Below are positions 1-6,262 of a DNA stretch of 7,556 nt, piece after piece (the first letter of the stretch is position 1; each line of letters starts with the position of its first letter). This DNA is from Spirochaetaceae bacterium. Its GTDB lineage: Bacteria > Spirochaetota > Spirochaetia > Treponematales > Breznakiellaceae. The position numbers and the translations under genes were made by a program. The stretch is taken from contig JAIRMO010000133.1 of the NCBI GenBank assembly GCA_031258625.1, positions 1-7,556 of the forward strand. The letters are read 5' to 3'. The notes below the pieces were generated by a model. The model did not search any database, was not told the DNA's origin, and saw nothing but the letters and a program-made list of their open reading frames with translations.

Positions 1-46
1 TATGCTTAAAGAAGTCGATTAAGGGCGGTATGGATTGATTAGTCAT
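1..46 (-). CDS. 5' end of an unidentified gene (partial)
   Basis: Reading the minus strand, an ATG at 46-44 opens a frame that stays open to the window edge and gives 15 residues, MTNQSIPPLIDFFKH. A good ribosome binding site (GGAGG at 56-52, five bases before the ATG) precedes it, and this is the main reason for calling a gene. It is divergent from pckG, with a 159-base gap between the two starts. The fragment is too short to assign a family; no signal peptide or motif is visible. The alternative is a chance ATG after a purine-rich stretch, but the spacing and strength of the site make a real start more likely. Confidence 0.55.
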   Translation of the reverse strand, partial: MTNQSIPPLIDFFKH

Positions 47-132
47 AGTCCCCTCCAATGTGCCCCTATCGACCGATTTCCCTTTCTCCTTTACCCCTTT
101 TTATATGCGCTCGCCCTGCGGTATTTTATCCC

Positions 133-166
133 TTGAGTTTTATCTTTTTTTTTAATACTTTATAAT
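133..166 (+). promoter_or_regulatory. Probable pckG promoter
   Basis: The A/T-rich run before pckG contains a perfect TATAAT at 161-166, which would start transcription near 172-174 and give a leader of about 30 bases. The best -35-like word, TTGAGT at 133-138, is 22 bases from that -10, which is too far. It is 17 bases from a weaker TACTTT at 156-161. The exact pairing is therefore unclear, but a vegetative-type promoter in this stretch is likely. Confidence 0.45.
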
Positions 167-193
167 AAGAAATGATTTTTAAGCGTAATTACG

Positions 194-200
194 TAAGGAG
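194..200 (+). promoter_or_regulatory. pckG ribosome binding site
   Basis: TAAGGAG lies five bases before the ATG at 206 and fixes the start of the carboxykinase. The next in-frame ATG codons fall inside conserved family sequence. Confidence 0.8.
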
Positions 201-205
201 TATCC

Positions 206-2026
206 ATGAAAGTACAAGAACTTAAACACCCCGGCCTTAAAAAATGGGTGGAAGAGGCGGCGGCCCTGATGACCCCCGATTCGGTGGAGGTTTGTGACGG
301 AGGTCAGGCCGAATATGACCGGATGATTAAAATCACCATCGACACGGGACTGGCGACACCCCTCAACCCCCAAAAATTGCCGGGTTGTGTGCTTTTCCGT
401 TCCGACCCTTCCGACGTGGCCCGGGTGGAAAACCGGACCTATATTGCCTCGGAAAAGAAGGAGGATGCCGGGCCCACCAATAATTGGATAGATCCGGCGG
501 AGCTCAAAAAAACCATGACCGGACTCTACCGGGGCAGCATGAAGGGCCGTACCATGTACGTAATCCCCTTCTCCATGGGGCCGGTGGGTTCCGATATCGC
601 CAAAATTGGGGTGGAGATCACCGATTCCCCCTATGTGGTGGCAAATATGCATATCATGACCCGGGTGGGGACCAAGGTGTTGGAGGTATTGGGCAGTGAC
701 GGCTACTACGTGCCCTGTTTCCATTCCGTGGGCAAGCCCCTGGGCCCCGGGGAAAAGGACGCGGGCAAATGGCCCTGCGCGCCCCTGGACAAAAAATATA
801 TTTCCCATTTTCCCGAAACCCGGGAGATCTGGTCCTACGGTTCGGGTTACGGCGGCAACGCCCTTTTGGGGAAAAAGTGCCTGGCCCTGCGGATCGCCAG
901 CGTCCTCGCCCGGGACGAGGGCTGGCTCGCGGAACATATGCTGATCCTCAAGATCACCAACCCCCAGGGGGAGGTAAAATACATCACCGGGGCCTTTCCC
1001 TCGGCCTGCGGTAAAACGAACCTGGCCATGCTCATCCCCACCCTTCCCGGCTGGAAGGTGGAAACCGTGGGGGACGATATCGCCTGGATGAAGTTCGGCG
1101 CCGACGGCAGGCTCTACGCCATCAACCCCGAGGCGGGATTTTTTGGGGTCGCCCCGGGGACCAACAACGATTCCAACCGGAACGCCATGGAGACCATCAA
1201 AAAGAACACCATCTACACCAATGTGGCCTTAACCGAAGACAAGAATGTCTGGTGGGAGGGGATCGGCTACGACGCCCCGGGGAAACTCATCGACTGGAAC
1301 GGCAACGAGTGGATCCAGGACAAGGGCAACAAGGAGCAGAAACCCGCGGCCCATCCCAATTCCCGGTTTACCGGTCCCGCCAGGCAGTGCCCGGTGATCG
1401 CCAAGGAATGGGAGGACCCCAAGGGGGTGCCTATCAGCGCCTTCCTCTTTGGGGGCCGGCGGCCCAAGACCATTCCCCTGGTAAACCAGGCCAAAAGCTG
1501 GGTCCACGGGGTTTTTATGGGCTCCATCGTGGGTTCCGAGGTAACCGCCGCGGCCCTGGACCTCAAAGCCGGTACCATCCGGCGGGATCCCTTCGCCATG
1601 CTCCCCTTCTGCGGCTACCACATGGGGGACTACTTTAAACACTGGATCAAAATTGGGCAGACCCACGACGAGTCGAAACTCCCCAAGATCTTTTTTGTCA
1701 ACTGGTTCCGCAAAAACGAGGCGGGTAAGTTCATCTGGCCCGGTTACGGGGAAAATTCCCGGGTCTTGGCCTGGATCTTCGACCGCTGCGCCGGTACGGG
1801 AAAGGCGGTGGACACCCCCATCGGCTTCCTCCCCACGCCGGACGCCATTGCCCGGCCCGCGGGGGTCAGTGAGGACGACCTTGCGGAGATCCTCAAGGTG
1901 GACATTGAAGGCTGGAAAGCGGAGATCGCCGATGTCAGGCAGAACCACTATCCCAAATTCGGGGACAAACTCCCCAAAGAGTTATACGCCGAATTGGACG
2001 CCATAGAAAAAAGGCTCGGCGTGTAG
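206..2026 (+). CDS. pckG: Phosphoenolpyruvate carboxykinase (GTP)
   Basis: This cytosolic enzyme interconverts oxaloacetate + GTP and PEP + GDP + CO2, linking C4 acids to glycolysis and gluconeogenesis. The 606 residues match the usual length of the GTP family, not the ~530-residue ATP family. Visible landmarks are: the DVARVE substrate arginine (R73); the YGSGYGGN oxaloacetate/PEP loop (211-218); metal ligands K224, H244 and D291; the P-loop [10 protein letters not shown] (263-272) with the family-specific reactive C268; kinase-2 VGDDIAW (288-294); NSR (385-387) and GGRRP (416-420); the mobile lid around SEVTAAA (444-450); and the guanine pocket NWFRK...FIWPGYGEN (499-517). The third aromatic of that pocket is Tyr514 where vertebrate enzymes have Phe, a mild change. 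Nothing suggests inactivation. The gene is monocistronic: it has its own promoter and a hairpin terminator directly after the stop. Direction of flux in the cell (PEP-forming or CO2-fixing) cannot be read from sequence. Confidence 0.97.
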   Translation: MKVQELKHPGLKKWVEEAAALMTPDSVEVCDGGQAEYDRMIKITIDTGLATPLNPQKLPGCVLFRSDPSDVARVENRTYIASEKKEDAGPTNNWIDPAELKKTMTGLYRGSMKGRTMYVIPFSMGPVGSDIAKIGVEITDSPYVVANMHIMTRVGTKVLEVLGSDGYYVPCFHSVGKPLGPGEKDAGKWPCAPLDKKYISHFPETREIWSYGSGYGGNALLGKKCLALRIASVLARDEGWLAEHMLILKITNPQGEVKYITGAFPSACGKTNLAMLIPTLPGWKVETVGDDIAWMKFGADGRLYAINPEAGFFGVAPGTNNDSNRNAMETIKKNTIYTNVALTEDKNVWWEGIGYDAPGKLIDWNGNEWIQDKGNKEQKPAAHPNSRFTGPARQCPVIAKEWEDPKGVPISAFLFGGRRPKTIPLVNQAKSWVHGVFMGSIVGSEVTAAALDLKAGTIRRDPFAMLPFCGYHMGDYFKHWIKIGQTHDESKLPKIFFVNWFRKNEAGKFIWPGYGENSRVLAWIFDRCAGTGKAVDTPIGFLPTPDAIARPAGVSEDDLAEILKVDIEGWKAEIADVRQNHYPKFGDKLPKELYAELDAIEKRLGV

Positions 2027-2029
2027 GGG

Positions 2030-2060
2030 GGCGGGCTTTCAGAAAGGCCCCGCCGGTTTT
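2030..2060 (+). terminator. Intrinsic terminator after pckG
   Basis: GGCGGG-CTTT (2030-2039) pairs with AAAG (2043-2046) and CCCGCC (2049-2054), leaving a CAG loop and a two-base bulge (2047-2048). GG and a short TTTT run (2057-2060) follow. The hairpin begins four bases after the pckG stop codon. The T-tract is short, so efficiency may be moderate. Confidence 0.65.
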
Positions 2061-2072
2061 ATGGCGCGGCCT

Positions 2073-2100
2073 GCGGGATCCGGTAACTACCGGATCCCGC
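2073..2100. repeat. Perfect inverted repeat (hairpin 2)
   Basis: GCGGGATCCGGTA (2073-2085) and its exact reverse complement (2088-2100) are separated by AC. As RNA this is a 12-bp stem with an AACT tetraloop. It has no T-tract on either side, so it is not a classical terminator. It sits between the convergent ends of pckG and the lipoprotein gene and may protect 3' ends or stop read-through from both sides. Confidence 0.8.
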
Positions 2101-2106
2101 CGTACT

Positions 2107-2132
2107 CGCGGGTAAACCCGGGTTTACCCGTG
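2107..2132. repeat. Perfect palindrome (hairpin 3)
   Basis: CGGGTAAACCC directly abuts its reverse complement GGGTTTACCCG (2109-2130), a 22-base perfect palindrome. One wobble pair (2108/2131) and one further C-G pair (2107/2132) extend it to 26 bases. It lies 14 bases beyond the lipoprotein stop codon on the minus strand. It could be a transcript-end hairpin for that gene or a protein-binding operator-like site; the sequence alone does not decide. Confidence 0.75.
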
Positions 2133-2146
2133 GGCAAAGCCGGGGA

Positions 2147-2689
2147 TTACGGAAGAAGATAATTGTAGCTGTAGTTTTCCCTCAAAACATACTGAGGGTT
2201 ATTCCCGACCAAGCCATGGGAGTATTCGTTCCCAATGGTTGTTTCCAATCCACTTTTAACGGAAGTGAAATGCCCTTGCTGGGTCTTGGTGTCCACCTTT
2301 TCCCCGTATTTTATCGCCAGCGCCGTACCGGTGTAGGTAAAGGTGCGGGTCCAGCCGGTTAAATGATCAAAGACGCTCGCCGTATAGTCTCCGTTAACGT
2401 CAATCCTTACGTTGATAATATCGTCCCCCCCCAGTTTTACCGCCTCGGCCATAAGGTCCGCGTAGGTTACCCGGGATCCGGTATAGGTTTGGACAATTTC
2501 AAAGGGACCGGCGGTCAGGACCTCGGTGGCGGTTACCGTAACGACCCCCATGGGTTCAAAATCCTTGACCGCCACGACCGCGTAATCGGACCATCCCACT
2601 TTGTTGGTGGTAAAATCCACGGTGGTGCTGCAGCCCGTCAGCGCTAAAACGAAAAGGACCCCTAAGAAAAACAGTACGCTCTTTTTCAT
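2147..2689 (-). CDS. Small lipoprotein of unknown function
   Basis: I do not recognise a named family. The 180-residue product starts with two lysines and a hydrophobic stretch ending in the lipobox LTGC (C20), so it should be lipidated and carried on a membrane, probably facing the periplasm. The ATG at 2689 is chosen over an in-frame ATG 53 codons upstream because GAGGAGG sits just before it and the signal peptide begins there. The mature part has a predicted beta-rich look. It carries YADLMAEAVKLGGDDIINVR (residues 76-95), reminiscent of the small treponemal lipoproteins and YbjQ-like folds where a helix with an LGAD-type turn precedes a beta strand. The C-terminal tail (about 135-180) is polar and Asn/Tyr/Gly-rich. 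It is on the same strand as the two genes upstream of it but separated by 270 bases and has its own likely promoter, so it may be expressed independently. Confidence 0.85.
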   Translation of the reverse strand: MKKSVLFFLGVLFVLALTGCSTTVDFTTNKVGWSDYAVVAVKDFEPMGVVTVTATEVLTAGPFEIVQTYTGSRVTYADLMAEAVKLGGDDIINVRIDVNGDYTASVFDHLTGWTRTFTYTGTALAIKYGEKVDTKTQQGHFTSVKSGLETTIGNEYSHGLVGNNPQYVLRENYSYNYLLP

Positions 2690-2691
2690 CT

Positions 2692-2699
2692 TTACCTCC
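2692..2699 (-). promoter_or_regulatory. Lipoprotein ribosome binding site
   Basis: On the minus strand a GAGGAGGT-type site reads just ahead of the ATG at 2689. It is strong enough to exclude the longer open frame that starts at 2848. Confidence 0.75.
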
Positions 2700-2765
2700 T
2701 CAATAATGATGAAAGGGTTCCAAAATCGCGATCCTCCGGGACCTGTCGGATTTCGGAAACACTTC

Positions 2766-2812
2766 CCGGGCAAAAAATTGTCCGCCCCAACGGGGAAACA
2801 ACCCCTGCCCGG
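2766..2812 (-). promoter_or_regulatory. Structured leader of the lipoprotein mRNA (possible attenuator)
   Basis: In the 5' leader an outer stem pairs CCGGGC (2812-2807) with GCCCGG (2771-2766). Inside it, the CCCC at 2795-2792 can pair either with the GGGG at 2805-2802 or with the GGGG at 2788-2785, so two small hairpins exclude each other. A run of six T on the minus strand (2777-2772) follows the second. The arrangement resembles a simple attenuator, but the inner stems are only four pairs and the match to any riboswitch class is nil. Confidence 0.2.
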
Positions 2813-2857
2813 TGTCAAACAAAACACCGCAACGCCCAAGATGAGCATAATGAGTCA

Positions 2858-2886
2858 AGGATACCACAAATACCCTCATGTGGCAA
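2858..2886 (-). promoter_or_regulatory. Probable promoter of the lipoprotein gene
   Basis: On the minus strand TTGCCA (2886-2881, five of six matches to the -35 consensus) is followed after exactly 17 bases by TATCCT (2863-2858, four of six). Transcription would start near 2851, giving a leader of about 160 bases. The rest of the 270-base gap (2690-2959) holds the leader and a short stretch after the upstream stop codon, in which I see no clear terminator. Confidence 0.5.
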
Positions 2887-2959
2887 TCGAATAAACGAAA
2901 TTTCCAGGATAAACGTACCGGTATTTTTGTTGGGTTGGGGAATTGAGGCGCCGGCCGGA

Positions 2960-3397
2960 CTAGGGCATCGAATGATCCTTCATGATCCGTTCATCCATAT
3001 GCCGGAGCCGCCGGGAGAGATCCCGGGCCAGGTTCATGATCAGGAGGGAAAAGGTTTTAAGATCGATTTTGTAAATTTCCCGCAGGGCCCTATTGGAAAT
3101 GGACATCACCCGCAGGGGGGTCAGGGCTTTTATAGTCGCCACCGAGCGCATCACGTCCAAAACCTCCATTTCCCCAAAGGCTTCCCCTTCGCTGAATTCA
3201 TAAAGGACTATCCCCTGTTTGAGTACCGCGACCCGGCCTTCCAGGATAAAACGGATCTTATCATTGGGATTTCCTTCGCTAATGATTTCAGCCCCTTCCT
3301 CGTAGGATTCCTCATCCAACAGGGGGAGGATCCCCTCGATCTGCTCCGTTAAAAGACCGCCGAAAAGGGAATATTTTTGCAAGACAGAAGATTCCAT
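2960..3397 (-). CDS. Stand-alone cyclic-nucleotide-binding-domain protein
   Basis: The 145 residues are essentially one CAP/PKA-type cNMP-binding domain: an N-terminal helix (3-27), a beta roll with GNPNDKIRFILEGRVAVL (42-59), and the phosphate-binding cassette EGEAFGEMEVLDVMRSVATIKA (70-91). C-terminal helices, including LARDLSRRLRHMDE (123-136), follow. There is no DNA-binding helix-turn-helix, kinase or channel part, so it would act by contacting a partner. The ribose-binding Glu (E76) is present, but aligned on GE and ATIKA the usual phosphate-binding Arg position is Ser85, with Arg84 next to it. Cyclic AMP/GMP binding is thus not assured. The ATG at 3397 has GGAGG five bases upstream. 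Only 17 bases separate it from the end of the large membrane-protein gene, so the two are co-transcribed and it may sense a signal for that protein. Confidence 0.88.
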   Translation of the reverse strand: MESSVLQKYSLFGGLLTEQIEGILPLLDEESYEEGAEIISEGNPNDKIRFILEGRVAVLKQGIVLYEFSEGEAFGEMEVLDVMRSVATIKALTPLRVMSISNRALREIYKIDLKTFSLLIMNLARDLSRRLRHMDERIMKDHSMP

Positions 3398-3401
3398 ATT
3401 A

Positions 3402-3408
3402 GCCTCCG
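3402..3408 (-). promoter_or_regulatory. Ribosome binding site of the cNMP-binding protein
   Basis: CGGAGGC on the minus strand falls inside the 17-base gap after the membrane-protein stop codon and five bases before the ATG. This supports re-initiation or independent initiation within one operon mRNA. Confidence 0.75.
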
Positions 3409-3414
3409 TTCTTA

Positions 3415-5934
3415 TTATCGTTCACCTTTTCCAACCGCTGTACCCTTTAAATTAACGGGAAACAAACATCCTGCCATAAGATATATCCCGATACCCACCC
3501 CGAGCAGCAGGGGAAAGCCCTTGGATACGGCCAGGAGCCGGGCCAGGGCGCTGCCCGCCACGGATAAGCCCCCGTTCATACCCCAGGCCCAGGGGAGCAG
3601 GTTGGGTTTATTCTCCTGGAGGCTGTCCAGGCCGGTGGGGTAGGGGACCCCCATAAAAAAGGCCACCGGGGCGATAATTATCCCCGCGGCGATGATCCGC
3701 AGCCCTAAACTCGCGAAATGAAAATATTCAAGGAAGTCGTCAAGGCCAAAGATATAAAACAAAAACCCCCCGGCAATACAAATACAGGAACCCAACACCA
3801 CCCAGATTCGGAACCGTTTAAACCGGCTGCTTGCCAGGTTGCCCAGGGCGGAAAAAATCAACATAGTGGTAATAACGATGCTGGCGGAATAGGTGGGGTT
3901 GGAAAGGAAGACCCCCAAACGCTGGATGAGAAAAATCTCAATGAGCATATAGCCGAGCCCCAGGCCCGCGTAATATAAAATGACCCCCACCGTCCCCCGG
4001 GGATGGGTAAAAAGCTGCTTCCGCCGGCCCAAGAGGGGGATAAGGATCACGATCGCGCCGAAAATACAGGCCTGAATCAACATCCCCAGGATCAGGAGGT
4101 ACCCCCATTCTTCGGATATATCCTCCATTTGATCCAGGTATATGGGGAGAAGGCCCAGCTTTAAGAACCCCGAATAATAGGGCCGGGAATCCCGGATGGG
4201 CCGGATGTCAAAAACATACTCGTTCTCCACCTGTTTCCGGTTTCCCGCGAAAAATTGAAGAATCGCCCCCCGGTACATATCCGCGTTGGTAAAACGCTCC
4301 ACGGGGGGGGCGTCCCGGCCCTCAAAATGGTTCCGGTAGACGGTCATCAGGAGGGCCGTATCCCGCTGGGGAACTTCGGTACCCGGTGCGTAGAGGAGTT
4401 CAAAGGAACGGGACCGTACAAAATCGTTTAGATCCCCGATCTCCCCGTCGGTAAAGGCGCCGTTTTTCACCAAAATCGTGGCGGTGGACATGAAAAGGCC
4501 AAAGGAATAGAGGCTTTGCCGGGGGTTTTCTATGCCACCCTCTTCCATGGCCAGGATAACCGTGTTGAGCAATTTGAGCAGGTTCCGGGGCGGATTGAGC
4601 CGGTCCCAAACGGTGATCGAAAGGACCCCCCCGGGTTTCAGGCCTGAAAAGTATTCCTTAAATGCCTCCACGGTGTACTTAAAATCTTCGTGGATGATAT
4701 AGCCGCCGGAGTCGGAGAGGCCGATGGAGTCGACCAGGCTTATTTCGATAAGATCGTAGGAGGCGGGGTTTGCCCCGCAGAAGGCCCGGGGATCCCCCTG
4801 AACAATCCTGAGCTGTTCAGACTTGAGTAGAGCCCCGGTAAAACGGGACACGTTGGGATCATCCCGTAAAAGCCGGATCATTTCCGCGGAGGGTTCCACA
4901 ATATCGATCTTCCGGGCCCCCTTGTACCGGGCGACCTGGGCATTGATCCCCCCTCCCAGTTCTATCAACAGAACCTCGGGCTCCCGCAGCATGGTATAGG
5001 GCGCCGCCATGGGGAGATAATCCATGTATTCCTGTTCGCCCGGACGGAGGCTTCCCATGATCCCGATGGGGCCCGAACCGTCTACAAAGAGCCCCCAGTA
5101 AGGCTGGTTCGGCATGACCGAAACGTTTAAAGCGGCGTTATCCGAAAGCCCCGGGGCAAAATGAAAGTATTGGGAGGCGTACACATGGTATTCCCCCCCG
5201 GGTCCGTAGGAATGATGTACCAGTTTTGAATCGGGGTACTTGCGGACGTAACTTATGGCCTTATAATCGGACACCCGTATGTCCCCCCAAAAAAAGATAA
5301 AACATATAGAACTAAAGGAGGTAAGGACCAGGGCCAGGAGCTGAAAAAGGGAGAACCGGGAAGTCCGGGTTTTTTCATCCTGGGATACGGAGGTAAACAG
5401 GGCGGCGATAATGGCGAGCCCCAAAATAGGTAAAATAAGGTACCGGGGGGAAAGGGCAAACATAAACAGGATGATAAAAAACCCGCCGACCCCGGAGCCG
5501 ATCATGTTCCAAAAATAAACCTTTTGGATCTCCTCCCGCAGGGCCATAAAGGCAACCCCGGTAAAAACGGCGATTACAAAAAAAGGAACCCCGTAAATGA
5601 TATAATAGGCCCCGATAAACCACAATTGCCGGGAATCGGAGGCAAGGAAGACCGGGTTAAAGGGCACCATCTGGGCGGCGATCACCGCCAGGACTAAAAG
5701 CAGGGGCAGGCTGATGGCACAGGCCGAAAGGATCACCTCTGTCCGGGGGCGCACCCAATCCGCGAGGAACGTAAGGATGATCCCGGATATCCCTATCCCC
5801 AAAAGGGCGGTGGAAATAACCAGGGAACCGAAATTGGACCAGCCCCCTACGGAAAAGATCCGCATCACGTATAATTCATAGGATATCCCGGTAATCGATA
5901 TAAAAAACAGGGCGCATATTTTAGCGGTTTTCAT
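3415..5934 (-). CDS. Polytopic membrane protein with spermidine-synthase/SAM-methyltransferase-like domain
   Basis: The 839-residue protein has three parts. About six or seven hydrophobic segments fill residues 4-215. A soluble region (about 216-610) follows, and six or seven more membrane segments lie at 611-825. The soluble part holds a Rossmann methyltransferase fold: VLLIELGGGINAQVA (321-335), the acidic end of strand 2 in DIVEP (344-348), GDPRAF (370-375), YDLIEISLVDS (393-403) and LKPGGVLSITVW (432-443). Around YTVEAF (420-425) and in the C-terminal GYMLIEIFLIQRLG (661-674) and PWAWGMNGG (781-789) it matches the widespread, uncharacterised fused membrane/spermidine-synthase-like proteins. 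The glycine loop reads GGGIN, not the GGGDG of true aminopropyltransferases, so polyamine synthesis is doubtful; substrate unknown. The ATG at 5934 starts directly in the first membrane helix. An in-frame ATG at 6171 lies upstream of the likely promoter and would add a non-protein-like extension. The only Shine-Dalgarno-like bases are a weak GGA. It is first gene of an operon with the cNMP-binding protein. Confidence 0.85.
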   Translation of the reverse strand: MKTAKICALFFISITGISYELYVMRIFSVGGWSNFGSLVISTALLGIGISGIILTFLADWVRPRTEVILSACAISLPLLLVLAVIAAQMVPFNPVFLASDSRQLWFIGAYYIIYGVPFFVIAVFTGVAFMALREEIQKVYFWNMIGSGVGGFFIILFMFALSPRYLILPILGLAIIAALFTSVSQDEKTRTSRFSLFQLLALVLTSFSSICFIFFWGDIRVSDYKAISYVRKYPDSKLVHHSYGPGGEYHVYASQYFHFAPGLSDNAALNVSVMPNQPYWGLFVDGSGPIGIMGSLRPGEQEYMDYLPMAAPYTMLREPEVLLIELGGGINAQVARYKGARKIDIVEPSAEMIRLLRDDPNVSRFTGALLKSEQLRIVQGDPRAFCGANPASYDLIEISLVDSIGLSDSGGYIIHEDFKYTVEAFKEYFSGLKPGGVLSITVWDRLNPPRNLLKLLNTVILAMEEGGIENPRQSLYSFGLFMSTATILVKNGAFTDGEIGDLNDFVRSRSFELLYAPGTEVPQRDTALLMTVYRNHFEGRDAPPVERFTNADMYRGAILQFFAGNRKQVENEYVFDIRPIRDSRPYYSGFLKLGLLPIYLDQMEDISEEWGYLLILGMLIQACIFGAIVILIPLLGRRKQLFTHPRGTVGVILYYAGLGLGYMLIEIFLIQRLGVFLSNPTYSASIVITTMLIFSALGNLASSRFKRFRIWVVLGSCICIAGGFLFYIFGLDDFLEYFHFASLGLRIIAAGIIIAPVAFFMGVPYPTGLDSLQENKPNLLPWAWGMNGGLSVAGSALARLLAVSKGFPLLLGVGIGIYLMAGCLFPVNLKGTAVGKGER

Positions 5935-6069
5935 AAATTGTCCATAAAAATAAGTTGAAGCGGTTTCAAACCCCGGCGGTCCCAGGCTCACCCTTTTTAA
6001 AGCCGGTTTAATTGGTTGCTTTACGAAGGAAGCCCTTCCAAAATTCCGGTTATTGGATCCGATTTTTTT

Positions 6070-6098
6070 AGTATAATGAATGATTGACTTTAGCTCAA
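6070..6098 (-). promoter_or_regulatory. Promoter of the membrane-protein/cNMP operon
   Basis: On the minus strand TTGAGC (6098-6093) and TATACT (6075-6070) are exactly 17 bases apart, a strong sigma-70-type match. Transcription would begin near 6063. This leaves a leader of about 130 bases and excludes translation from the upstream ATG at 6171. Confidence 0.65.
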
Positions 6099-6112
6099 TA
6101 TATTCATAGTAT
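6084..6112 (+). promoter_or_regulatory. Possible upstream promoter for the isoaspartyl methyltransferase-like gene
   Basis: TTGACT (6084-6089) is followed after 17 bases by TAGTAT (6107-6112); a TATAGT three bases further on is an alternative -10. It overlaps the minus-strand promoter face to face, so the two would compete for polymerase. A transcript from here would have a leader of about 145 bases. Confidence 0.35.
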
Positions 6113-6133
6113 AGTTTATGTCCGTTTGTTTGG

Positions 6134-6166
6134 GGATGGTTAAAAAAAGCGTTTAAAAGCCCATCC
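6134..6166. repeat. Imperfect inverted repeat between the two plus-strand promoters
   Basis: GGATGG-TTAAA (6134-6144) pairs with TTTAA (6152-6156) and CCATCC (6161-6166), with a four-base bulge in the 3' arm. It would form in a transcript from the upstream plus-strand promoter. Its role, as terminator or binding site, is open. Confidence 0.35.
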
Positions 6167-6227
6167 TTCAATTCAAGGCCGTTTTTTCAAAAATCAACCT
6201 GGGGGAAGGCGTGAATCGTATGTTTTG

Positions 6228-6255
6228 TTGACTTTTGATACGGTTGTTTTATACT
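6228..6255 (+). promoter_or_regulatory. Strong promoter immediately before the GTG start
   Basis: TTGACT (6228-6233) and TATACT (6250-6255) are 16 bases apart; each matches five of six consensus bases. The expected transcription start, six to eight bases past the -10, falls on 6261-6263, that is, on or next to the GTG start codon. Confidence 0.65.
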
Positions 6256-6262
6256 TAATTGT

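Larger units (their letters stand above)
5935..6262. other. Divergent regulatory gap
   Basis: This 328-base A/T-rich stretch separates the starts of the two membrane-bound methyltransferase-fold genes. I see no protein gene or RNA gene in it. It holds the promoters listed separately, a leader of about 130 bases for the minus-strand gene, and an imperfect hairpin at 6134-6166. Confidence 0.7.

Noticed and set aside
179..937. 252-codon minus-strand frame across the pckG start
   Set aside because: It overlaps pckG, its ribosome binding site and much of its coding sequence in antisense, with His/Gly/Pro-rich low-quality translation and no family features.
1229..1948. Long open frame of 239 codons antisense to pckG
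   Set aside because: It lies entirely opposite a complete, motif-rich carboxykinase. G/C-rich third positions create such antisense frames; the translation is Gly/Pro/Asp-rich with no domain.
2472..2483. 12-base word CGGGATCCGGTA inside the lipoprotein gene, shared with hairpin 2
   Set aside because: It lacks the inverted partner and is made of words common in this sequence, so it is probably coincidence.
2690..2848. 53-residue N-terminal extension of the lipoprotein
   Set aside because: The signal peptide and a strong ribosome binding site are at the internal ATG at 2689; the extension would bury the signal peptide.
5960..5995. tRNA-like stretch (GGTTTGAAACC near a G/C-rich arm, translating as GPPGFE)
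   Set aside because: It resembles a T-arm only superficially. I could not find matching acceptor, D and anticodon arms on either strand.
5935..6171. 79-residue N-terminal extension of the polytopic membrane protein
   Set aside because: A strong minus-strand promoter lies inside it, with the expected transcript start near 6063. The extension is not protein-like, and the family begins with a membrane helix.
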